DNA of 5,017 nt from Anaerolineae bacterium (GTDB taxonomy: Bacteria > Chloroflexota > Anaerolineae > 4572-78 > NAK82): NCBI GenBank assembly GCA_025062175.1, contig JANXAX010000214.1, positions 1 through 5,017 of the forward strand, in the 5' to 3' direction. The notes under the pieces were generated by a model. That model was not told the DNA's origin. It searched no databases and saw only the letters and a list, made by a program, of their open reading frames with translations. This document shows, piece by piece, positions 1 through 5,017 of the stretch. How positions within the stretch are numbered: the stretch's first letter is position 1; each line of letters begins with the position of its first letter. The translations under genes were made by a program, and so were the position numbers.

Positions 1-2
1 GG

Positions 3-1607
3 AATCCGCTCCACGCCGCGCGCGAGCTGGCCGAGCAGCTGCTCGCTCCCACGTCGCTGGCACTTGCCCTCGCCGAGCTCCCCGACGAGGCGCGCGAGGC
101 GCTGCACACGCTCCAACGCGCCGGTGGCTGGATGGAAAGCCCGCGCTTCACCCGCCGCTTTGGCACGGTGCGCCCTATGGGCCCAAGGCGCATGCAGCGG
201 GAACGCCCCTGGGAGACGCCAGCAAACGCCACCGAAGCGCTATATTATCGTGGTCTGATCTTCCAAGGCTTTCACCGCGTGGACGAACATATGGTGGAGG
301 TCTTCTACATCCCGCAGGACATATTGCCCTTGTTGCCCCCGCCGCCTCCATCGCCTGCCCCGCCCGCGTTGCCCCCAAGTGGTCCTCCGACGCATCGCCT
401 GAGCGCTGTCACTGCCCTGGTGGAGGATGTCTTCAGCCTGTTGGTCTACGTATACCGCCACGCTGTTCCGTTGGAAGATGAGGACCGGCCGAGCGCAGCC
501 CAGCGGAGCGCGCTGCTTGATGCACTGACGATGCCACAGCCGCATGCCGGACCGCCCTCCCATTCGCGGGAGGACCGCCTGGTGTTTTTGCTGCACTTAT
601 GCCGCGTCGCCGGTTTGATCATCCCCCACCACAACCGCCTGATGTTGCAACGCGAAAATGCGCGTCGCTGGTTGCAAAGCACCCCGGCTGAGCGCTTCGC
701 GACCTTGCAGCGCGCGTGGCGCGATGACCCCACCTGGTGCGATCTGCGTGATGTCCCTACTCTCAAACTGCCCACATCGGATTGGCACAGCGACCCCTTG
801 CCAGCCCGCCGCGTCGTGCTGCGCATGCTATCGCGGTGTTCACCGGGGACGTGGTATCGCATCGATGACTTGATCGCCGCGATCAAAGCGTATGAGCCGG
901 ATTTCCAGCGCCCGGATGGCGATTATTCCGTCTGGTATCTGCACGACCGCGATGGCCGCCCGTTATTGGGGTTCGAGCATTGGGACGATGTGGAGGGCGC
1001 ACTGATCCGCCACCTGATCACCCAGCCGCTCTTCTGGTTGGGTGTGGTGGAGCTGGGGTGTGCCGCTGGGGCTGAATCACCGACCACCTTCTGTGTGACT
1101 CACTGGGCGGCTACGTTGTTGGAACAGGCACCGCCATCGGAAGAAGCCGCTCCAGATGTACCTGCTTTTGTCGTCGGCGAGGACTTCACAGTGCGTGTCG
1201 CCTCCCACGCCTGCTTGTATGAGCGCTTCCACCTGGCACGCTTCGCCAAGCTGGTCAAGCGGGAAGGTGGCGTAACGATCTATCGCCTGTCGCCCGATGG
1301 CGTCCGGCAGCTGGTGCATCAGGGTGTGCGCGCGGAACAGCTGATGCGCTTCTTGATGCGCATCAGCGACGGGCAGGCGCCACGCCGAGTGTTGGAAACT
1401 GTGAAACGCTGGTGTGGAGGCACGACCGCACATCTAGAACGGGTGTTGGTGTTGCGCCTGGCGGATGCCGCGCAGCTGGCGCAGTTGCGCCGCGACCCGG
1501 TCGCTCGGGCATGGTTGGGCGAACAGATTGGCCCGACCAGCGTGTTGGTGCCACTGATCTATGAAGCGCGGTTGCGCCGCTGGCTGCGCGAGCATGGATA
1601 TCTGTGA
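3..1607 (+). CDS. Helicase-associated (XPB/Ssl2 N-terminal-like) DNA-binding protein, 5'-truncated by window edge
   Basis: The reading frame is open from the left edge and has no ATG, GTG or TTG before the ATG at 132. The residues before that ATG fit the same family, so the true start lies outside the window and 132 is not the start. The visible part is 534 residues. In visible numbering, a GGW motif at 41-43 is followed by a conserved stretch (RRFG, VRPMGP, RERPWE, EALYYRGLIF) ending in an IPQD-LLP motif near 103-111. A proline-rich linker follows at about 111-129. A middle region at about 269-353 (RVVLRML, DLIAAIK, PDFQRPDGDY, FEHWDDVEGALI, WLGVVELG) looks winged-helix-like. A C-terminal segment at about 389-473 (FVVGEDFTV, LARFAKLV, VTIYRLSPDGV, ILE/LMRFL-type helix) resembles the 'helicase conserved C-terminal / XPB N-terminal' family, PF13625, by recall. 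No Walker A or DEAD box is visible, so it is not itself a helicase here. Relatives in actinobacteria can sit beside an XPB-type helicase gene; none is visible in this window. A role in DNA repair or helicase partnership is inference. Confidence 0.8.
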   Translation, partial: NPLHAARELAEQLLAPTSLALALAELPDEAREALHTLQRAGGWMESPRFTRRFGTVRPMGPRRMQRERPWETPANATEALYYRGLIFQGFHRVDEHMVEVFYIPQDILPLLPPPPPSPAPPALPPSGPPTHRLSAVTALVEDVFSLLVYVYRHAVPLEDEDRPSAAQRSALLDALTMPQPHAGPPSHSREDRLVFLLHLCRVAGLIIPHHNRLMLQRENARRWLQSTPAERFATLQRAWRDDPTWCDLRDVPTLKLPTSDWHSDPLPARRVVLRMLSRCSPGTWYRIDDLIAAIKAYEPDFQRPDGDYSVWYLHDRDGRPLLGFEHWDDVEGALIRHLITQPLFWLGVVELGCAAGAESPTTFCVTHWAATLLEQAPPSEEAAPDVPAFVVGEDFTVRVASHACLYERFHLARFAKLVKREGGVTIYRLSPDGVRQLVHQGVRAEQLMRFLMRISDGQAPRRVLETVKRWCGGTTAHLERVLVLRLADAAQLAQLRRDPVARAWLGEQIGPTSVLVPLIYEARLRRWLREHGYL

Positions 1608-1616
1608 GAAAGGGCC

Positions 1617-2153
1617 TCACTCCACCACGTTTATCACTTCGAAATACGGGAATGTCTCAAACTTGATATCGCCCGGGCAGCCAATTTCGCCGCGGAATAC
1701 CCGGATGTAGCCTTCAAACGTCCTCAGGTTGTCCGGGTCATACATGCGGGTGTTGGGCGGTGGCTGCCATTTGGTCTCCGCGACCATTTTGTCACCTGCG
1801 GCGTCGACGAAGTGCGTCCGGCGGTCCAGACCCACATATCCTTTACATAGGGGGAAGGTGGCAGCGATCAGACCGTGACCGCGTATGTGCACTAGACGGT
1901 CGCGGAATGCCTCGGGATTGGCCATCACATCGCCGATCGACACCGGCAAGACCGCCGGCGTGCCGGTCGGTGCAAGGGTTGGGAGTTGGGTTGCAGGTGG
2001 TGCAGAAGTGGGTGTTTCAACAGGCCGAGGTGTCGTCCGCACAGCTGTCACCGATTCGGTCGCTTGCGGTGTCAGAGCAGGGCGAGTGCATCCGACAAGG
2101 AACAAACAGATAACCCCCCATGTCACCGCTAAGCGGATCAATACGCTCCCCAT
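1617..2153 (-). CDS. Small lipoprotein with S/T/P-rich linker and OB-fold-like C-terminal domain
   Basis: The 178-residue protein begins with a lipoprotein signal peptide: Arg7, a hydrophobic core at about 8-20, and the lipobox L19-V-G-C22. It should be cleaved before Cys22, lipidated and held on the outer face of the membrane. Residues 23-70 are a flexible linker rich in Thr, Pro, Ala and Ser, typical of a tether in envelope lipoproteins. Residues 71-178 form one compact domain. Its pattern (IGDVMANPEAF-x-x-RLVHIRG near the start, FEGYIRVFRG and a closing FPYFEVINVVE) recalls the 'N-P-x-x-Y-x-G-x-x-V-x-v-x-G' opening and aromatic closing strand of OB-fold-like lipoprotein domains. Cys103 and Cys159 could form a disulfide. 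The ATG at 2153 is preceded by a purine-rich AGAGGGGG 11 bases upstream. It is the last gene of the minus-strand block, and its stop is 9 bases from the convergent helicase-associated gene. The gene call and lipoprotein status are solid; the fold is tentative and the function unknown. Confidence 0.85.
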   Translation of the reverse strand: MGSVLIRLAVTWGVICLFLVGCTRPALTPQATESVTAVRTTPRPVETPTSAPPATQLPTLAPTGTPAVLPVSIGDVMANPEAFRDRLVHIRGHGLIAATFPLCKGYVGLDRRTHFVDAAGDKMVAETKWQPPPNTRMYDPDNLRTFEGYIRVFRGEIGCPGDIKFETFPYFEVINVVE

Positions 2154-2164
2154 AGCCTTTGTAA

Positions 2165-2172
2165 CCCCCTCT
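2165..2172 (-). promoter_or_regulatory. Ribosome binding site of the lipoprotein gene
   Basis: The minus strand reads AGAGGGGG, ending 11 bases before the ATG at 2153. It supports that start; no in-frame alternative keeps a complete signal peptide with better spacing. Confidence 0.55.
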
Positions 2173-2273
2173 AGTGTGCTTTCGTGGCCACCTCATAGGC
2201 CAGATGAGAACCCTATTCCGATGAGTCTATAGCGCAGCGATCACACTTACCTCGTGACGCTCCTTCACCGCTC

Positions 2274-2305
2274 CAGGGGATCATAGAGCCACCCATGATC
2301 CCCTG
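2274..2305. repeat. Perfect 11-bp inverted repeat with 10-base loop
   Basis: CAGGGGATCAT (2274-2284) and ATGATCCCCTG (2295-2305) are exact reverse complements around a 10-base spacer. In minus-strand RNA this would be a strong hairpin about 40 bases after the stop of the secreted-protein gene and about 120 bases before the lipoprotein start. There is no T-run on either side in either direction, so it is not a classical intrinsic terminator. It could be an attenuating or RNA-stabilising hairpin, a terminator without a U-tract, or a protein-binding operator. The repeat itself is directly visible; its role is not. Confidence 0.8.
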
Positions 2306-2327
2306 AGAATACTGCTTTGTTATCGAG

Positions 2328-2345
2328 GTGCGTGAGCCGACGCAC
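2328..2345 (-). repeat. 6-bp stem-loop directly after the secreted-protein stop codon
   Basis: GTGCGT (2328-2333) and ACGCAC (2340-2345) pair around a 6-base loop. On the minus strand the stem starts two bases after the TAG stop of the secreted-protein gene. No U-tract follows. Together with the larger hairpin 23 bases further on, it may form a 3'-end structure that protects or terminates the upstream mRNA. A stem this short can occur by chance. Confidence 0.4.
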
Positions 2346-2347
2346 GC

Positions 2348-3301
2348 CTACTTGTACATCTTAATGGTTAGAACGACTGGATCTTCCTGCTGTTCATCGA
2401 CCATAAAATCTTCGGCGATGATCATTTGATATCCTTTAGCAGCCACAACCACAGTATAGGTGACATTGCGCTCCAGCTCCTTCGGGCAGGTGAATTGTCC
2501 GCGCGTGTCCGTCTGCGCCACTGTGTAAACGTCCGTCTCAGCAAAGTCCCTTTCGGCCCACTCTTGCATGCTGACGCCAGGATTGAGCACCACGAACAAT
2601 GCATCGGCGATGGGTTTCTTGGTCTTGCCATCGATGATCTTACCTTGCACTGTCACCGTCTCGGCGGCTGGCCTCGCCTCTTCTTCGCCGAAGTCCCAGA
2701 TATCCTCGATAGTACTGGGTTCCTCTTCCGCTGCTTCCTCGACCGGTTCTTCCTCGGTCTCCAAGGGCTCGATGTCCTGCTTCGTTCCGCCGCCGACGGT
2801 GATCTCACCCTTGCTGGCCAGCTTCTTGTTGATATACCACTCTACCTGCCAGTCTCCCTCGGGTAGCGGCGAGCCGTCCTGATAGCCGATATACCACCAA
2901 AAGACGCCCGACTTGTTGTCGGGTGACTGCTTCTGGCTGTCGCTGAACACCGGTTCGGTGTCGAAGCCGCCATAGTAATACACCACCCCAATGGTGGTGT
3001 TCTTGGGAATGCAATTGTACTCAAAGCCAGAGGCGATCACGCTGGTGCCGGTAGGGTAGCGCTTCACGATCTTATCCGGATAGACGTTGCCCTTCTTGTC
3101 GGTGGCAAACCACAGGGCGGGATTGCTGATTTTCATTTTGGTGCACGCGGCCGTTTGTAGCAGCGCGTCGTTCCCGGCCAACGCAGTATGCTCTGCTGCG
3201 GCGTGCCAGGTCGGCGTGCTGGCGAACGCGCCCAGCACAGAGACCAGCACCAAAACCATGGTGCTCAGAAGAGAGAGAAACACTTTCATCTGCGTTTTCA
3301 T
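2348..3301 (-). CDS. Secreted two-domain protein with acidic linker and carboxypeptidase-regulatory-like C-terminal domain
   Basis: The 317-residue product starts with a Sec signal peptide: Lys2 and Lys6, a hydrophobic core at about 7-24, and a likely cleavage after A25-F-A27. Mature residues at about 50-169 form a beta-rich, aromatic-rich domain. It contains KRYPTGTSVIASGFEY, GVFWWYIGY and the closing pattern LPEGDWQVEWY, then KLASKGEITVGG, which recalls extracellular beta-sandwich domains of the 'G-x-Y-x-V-E-x-Y-x-x-G-K-x-x-x-x-G-x-F-x-V' kind. Cys53 and Cys97 could form a disulfide. Residues 175-209 are a strongly acidic, Glu-rich linker. Residues 214-317 look like a carboxypeptidase-regulatory-like or Cna-B-like domain (VTVQGKIIDGKTKKPIADA, TDTRGQF, YTVVVAAKGYQ). 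No enzyme motif is visible, so a binding or structural role outside the cell is the safest reading. The ATG at 3301 has GGAAAGGA 11 bases upstream; Met5 has no such site. It lies 19 bases after the PrsW-like gene, and its ribosome site directly abuts that gene's stop, so the two are probably cotranscribed. Confidence 0.88.
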   Translation of the reverse strand: MKTQMKVFLSLLSTMVLVLVSVLGAFASTPTWHAAAEHTALAGNDALLQTAACTKMKISNPALWFATDKKGNVYPDKIVKRYPTGTSVIASGFEYNCIPKNTTIGVVYYYGGFDTEPVFSDSQKQSPDNKSGVFWWYIGYQDGSPLPEGDWQVEWYINKKLASKGEITVGGGTKQDIEPLETEEEPVEEAAEEEPSTIEDIWDFGEEEARPAAETVTVQGKIIDGKTKKPIADALFVVLNPGVSMQEWAERDFAETDVYTVAQTDTRGQFTCPKELERNVTYTVVVAAKGYQMIIAEDFMVDEQQEDPVVLTIKMYK

Positions 3302-3312
3302 CTCAGTTTACG

Positions 3313-3320
3313 TCCTTTCC
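3313..3320 (-). promoter_or_regulatory. Ribosome binding site of the secreted-protein gene
   Basis: The minus strand reads GGAAAGGA directly after the TGA stop of the PrsW-like gene and 11 bases before the ATG at 3301. This arrangement fits translational coupling between the two genes and decides for Met1 over Met5. Confidence 0.65.
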
Positions 3321-4748
3321 TCAGAATGTCAACCGTTCGGCAAACTGCTGGAAAGCTGGTTCCACAGCGGGGAAGTTCTCCGGGGTGGTGAGCAAGGTGA
3401 TGATGACAGCCCGATTACCATCCACGACAATATAATCCTCGCCCTCTACCACACGCGGCAAAGTTTTCAACAAGGTCATCGGATCGACGTAGGCGAAGCG
3501 CTGCCACAGCGCCGGCCGACCGTTCAGGGTAAGTTCCTTCGATTCCAGCACCTTATAAGCCGCGAAATCACTGCTGCGCTCTACGGCCAGTGCTGCCACC
3601 ACTTGCTGAGCGCCCTCGCCGGCTTGCAGCTCCATCGTCTGGATGGCGAACTCGCTGCCACTGCCCAGCACGTCCGCCACGCGGAACACATCTCCTTCGC
3701 GCGTCGCGATCCCATAGTGATCCGGATAAACCCCCTTGAAGCCGGCGATCTCAAAGGTGGCAACACTGCCGGTGATGGAAAGCCAGCTGATGATCCCCAC
3801 AATGATGAGGACGACGAACAAGGCGATTGTGGCGAGGTTCGACTGGGGATCGCCCACCTTGGCATCCACCGCGGCGCGCCGCCCCTGCGCCTGGGTGCGC
3901 GCGATGTCCCGCTGGATGAGCAGCGCCACCACGATGGCCACGATCAATGCCAGCGCGCCCGCCAGGAAGAGCCCGCTGACCGTTGGCAGAAGGGCAGTCA
4001 CCCGGCCGATGATGATATCACCTGTCTCTAACCGGCTGCGCAGGATGGTGAACAGGCCGTTGAGCAACGTCGCGAGCAGGAAGCCGAGCGGCAACCACAG
4101 GATGCGCTCACGTTCCAACTTGGCACGTCCGAGGAAGTAGCCCAGCACGCCGGCGAAGGCAGCATGGGCCAGCGCCACCTCGGCGATGGCCACCTCGGCG
4201 CTGCCCAGCGCTGCGCCCCCGCTCGCCAGAATGAACTGGATATTCAAGGCAGTGGCATATCCCAAGCCTGCTGCCGTGCCGTAGACCATCCCGTCGCTGC
4301 GCTCGTCGAACTCATCCGTGTCATAGATGAAAAGGCGCACGGCGACGTAGATGAGGAAGATCTCAATGGCGCCTATGACAAAGATGGAGCCTAACACGAG
4401 GGACACCGAACTGCGATACAACCACTCTGACACGCGGAACAGGTGGTCGGTCACTGGAATGCCAATCGCCCCGGCCAACGCCAGCCCCACCAGAAAGATT
4501 TTGAACACCTCTTTCTTCGGTTCGGGTTCCAGCCGGTCCTGCACGTAGAAGAAGATCAGCCACAACGCTGCCGGGACAAGCGCCAGCAACACACCCACCA
4601 CCAGCAACGCTGTCCCACTCAAGGCCGGTTGGAAGGCATTTTCCACACCGATCATGATACCCACGAACACCAGCACCCCGACAACCGCCAGGATGGCCGA
4701 TTGCCACCAGGCTGCTCGCTGCCTATCCACTCCTTGTTGTGCGCTCAT
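3321..4748 (-). CDS. PrsW-family-like multi-pass membrane protein with C-terminal extracytoplasmic domain; probable pseudoprotease
   Basis: The 475-residue protein has about nine hydrophobic segments (near 17-36, 46-68, 82-98, 114-142, 155-175, 186-207, 216-236, 250-278 and 305-326). PrsW-family marks are D71-R-L-E-P-E-P-K78 after the second segment, E129 in A-I-E-I-F-L-I-Y-V-A-V-R, the D-E-F-D-E-R-S-D-G-M-V-Y-G stretch (145-157), G-L-G-Y-A-T (161-166), and H195 in a L-A-H-A-A-F-A-G motif. PrsW proteins are intramembrane metalloproteases; the Bacillus subtilis member cleaves the anti-sigma factor RsiW. Here the second Glu and the Lys of E-E-x-x-K are Ile130 and Ile133, the Glu of F-x-x-x-E-N is Leu168 (Asn169 kept), and the last conserved His is Asn230. 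Catalysis is therefore doubtful. Residues at about 327-475 form a soluble domain, unusual for minimal PrsW, that resembles PsbP/Mog1-like folds (YPDHYGI, LTLNGRPALWQRFAYVD, EDYIVVDGNRAVIITL, final AFQQFAERLTF). The ATG at 4748 has a strong AAGGAGG 11 bases upstream. It is the first gene of the minus-strand block. Family assignment is good, lost activity likely, and the C-terminal fold tentative. Confidence 0.85.
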   Translation of the reverse strand: MSAQQGVDRQRAAWWQSAILAVVGVLVFVGIMIGVENAFQPALSGTALLVVGVLLALVPAALWLIFFYVQDRLEPEPKKEVFKIFLVGLALAGAIGIPVTDHLFRVSEWLYRSSVSLVLGSIFVIGAIEIFLIYVAVRLFIYDTDEFDERSDGMVYGTAAGLGYATALNIQFILASGGAALGSAEVAIAEVALAHAAFAGVLGYFLGRAKLERERILWLPLGFLLATLLNGLFTILRSRLETGDIIIGRVTALLPTVSGLFLAGALALIVAIVVALLIQRDIARTQAQGRRAAVDAKVGDPQSNLATIALFVVLIIVGIISWLSITGSVATFEIAGFKGVYPDHYGIATREGDVFRVADVLGSGSEFAIQTMELQAGEGAQQVVAALAVERSSDFAAYKVLESKELTLNGRPALWQRFAYVDPMTLLKTLPRVVEGEDYIVVDGNRAVIITLLTTPENFPAVEPAFQQFAERLTF

Positions 4749-4759
4749 TATGCATTTTC

Positions 4760-4766
4760 CCTCCTT
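4760..4766 (-). promoter_or_regulatory. Ribosome binding site of the PrsW-like gene
   Basis: The minus strand reads AAGGAGG, a full match to the anti-Shine-Dalgarno core, ending 11 bases before the ATG at 4748. A second ATG at 4755-4753 lies closer (4 bases) but is out of frame and reaches a stop after 10 codons, so 4748 is the supported start. Confidence 0.8.
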
Positions 4767-4841
4767 AGAGTGAGTGAGAACCGGTTATTTGCTGCGAGTG
4801 TGAGAAGAACGTACAGCTGGCGGAGAAGGACATCCTACACC

Positions 4842-4870
4842 ATTATAAATCACTTTTGGGGAGTTGACAA
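4842..4870 (-). promoter_or_regulatory. Sigma70-type promoter of the envelope gene block
   Basis: On the minus strand, TTGTCA (4870-4865, five of six consensus bases) and a perfect TATAAT (4847-4842) are separated by exactly 17 bases. Transcription should begin near 4835, giving a leader of about 87 bases before the PrsW-like ATG. The surrounding DNA is richer in A+T than the genes. It is the only near-consensus promoter I found for the minus-strand genes, and it probably drives at least the PrsW-like and secreted-protein genes. Confidence 0.75.
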
Positions 4871-5017
4871 TAGGGATCTGAGAAAGTTTGAAAGCTCTAT
4901 GGTGCCAATTTTGATAACTTCACCATGACGGTGTGGCGGCAAGGAACCTTTTTAGGAGCGGATGTGCTTCATTAATTAGAGCAGAGAAACCGAGCTGCGC
5001 GCGTGAGCAAGTGGTCT
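4871..5017. other. Region upstream of the promoter with no supported gene
   Basis: All reading frames here are short (at most about 30 codons at the edge on the minus strand) and none has a convincing start with a ribosome site. The stretch is relatively A+T-rich between about 4880 and 4980, which fits an upstream promoter region. Small GGTG/CACC inversions (4901-4904, 4921-4924, 4930-4933) are visible but too short to interpret. A gene beginning or ending beyond the right edge cannot be excluded. Confidence 0.5.

Noticed and set aside
132..134. ATG taken as the start of the helicase-associated gene.
   Set aside because: The frame stays open to the left edge and the upstream residues, including the GGW motif immediately before it, belong to the conserved family pattern. 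There is also no ribosome site before this ATG.
446..886. A 146-codon minus-strand frame within the helicase-associated gene.
   Set aside because: It is the complement of a conserved coding region, is rich in Arg and Ser, and has no start signal or family resemblance.
3087..4031. A 314-codon open frame on the plus strand opposite the secreted-protein and PrsW-like genes.
   Set aside because: It is antisense to two well-supported genes, spans their junction, is rich in His, Arg and Gln in a shadow-like way, and shows no recognisable domain or ribosome site.
4753..4755. An ATG just upstream of and out of frame with the PrsW-like start, opening a 10-codon frame.
   Set aside because: It is only 4 bases from the Shine-Dalgarno core and encodes nothing recognisable; a leader peptide is possible but unsupported.
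4768..4810. Imperfect direct repeat GAGTGAGTGAGAA / GAGTGTGAGAA in the leader of the PrsW-like gene.
   Set aside because: It is short, imperfect and low in complexity; it could be an operator pair but there is nothing else to support that.
4864..4869. TTGACA on the plus strand, a perfect -35 box pointing to the right.
   Set aside because: No acceptable -10 lies 16-18 bases downstream (TTTGAA at best) and no gene follows. It is mostly the complement of the minus-strand -35 element.
4443..4928. A 161-codon plus-strand frame running through the start of the PrsW-like gene and its promoter.
   Set aside because: It lies opposite the N-terminal membrane segments and the near-consensus promoter, and its translation is low-complexity (His/Gln/Arg) with no domain.

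Overview
The window looks like a chromosomal segment of a moderately GC-rich bacterium, most likely a member of the Chloroflexota (Anaerolineae-like). That placement is by recall of protein families, not by a search. It rests on three things: a helicase-associated XPB N-terminal-like protein of a type I associate with Chloroflexota and Actinobacteria, a PrsW-type membrane protein with the D-x-x-EPEP-K signature, and secreted or lipid-anchored proteins with S/T/P-rich or acidic linkers. No RNA gene, insertion sequence, CRISPR array or phage gene is visible.

Layout. Positions 3-1607 (+) hold the 3' part of a large DNA-binding helicase-associated protein whose start lies outside the window. It meets, tail to tail and with only 9 bases between the stop codons, a block of three minus-strand genes read from right to left. 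These are a PrsW-like multi-pass membrane protein with an extra C-terminal domain (4748-3321), a secreted two-domain protein with an acidic linker (3301-2348), and a small lipoprotein (2153-1617). A strong sigma70-type promoter (TTGTCA, 17-base spacer, TATAAT) lies about 100 bases upstream of the PrsW-like gene. The first two minus-strand genes are 19 bases apart and are very probably cotranscribed. The lipoprotein follows after a 194-base gap that contains a perfect 11-bp inverted repeat and a smaller hairpin. The rightmost 150 bases or so carry no gene I can support.

How the genes may work together. All three minus-strand products are predicted to act in or outside the membrane, so the block reads as an envelope cassette. 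The most interesting point is that the PrsW-like protein keeps the family scaffold but has replaced most of the residues expected for proteolysis (second Glu and Lys of E-E-x-x-K, Glu of F-x-x-x-E-N, and the last His). It is therefore probably a pseudoprotease fused to an extracytoplasmic domain, encoded next to a secreted protein that could be its partner. That partnership is inference. The helicase-associated gene is unrelated in direction and apparent role.
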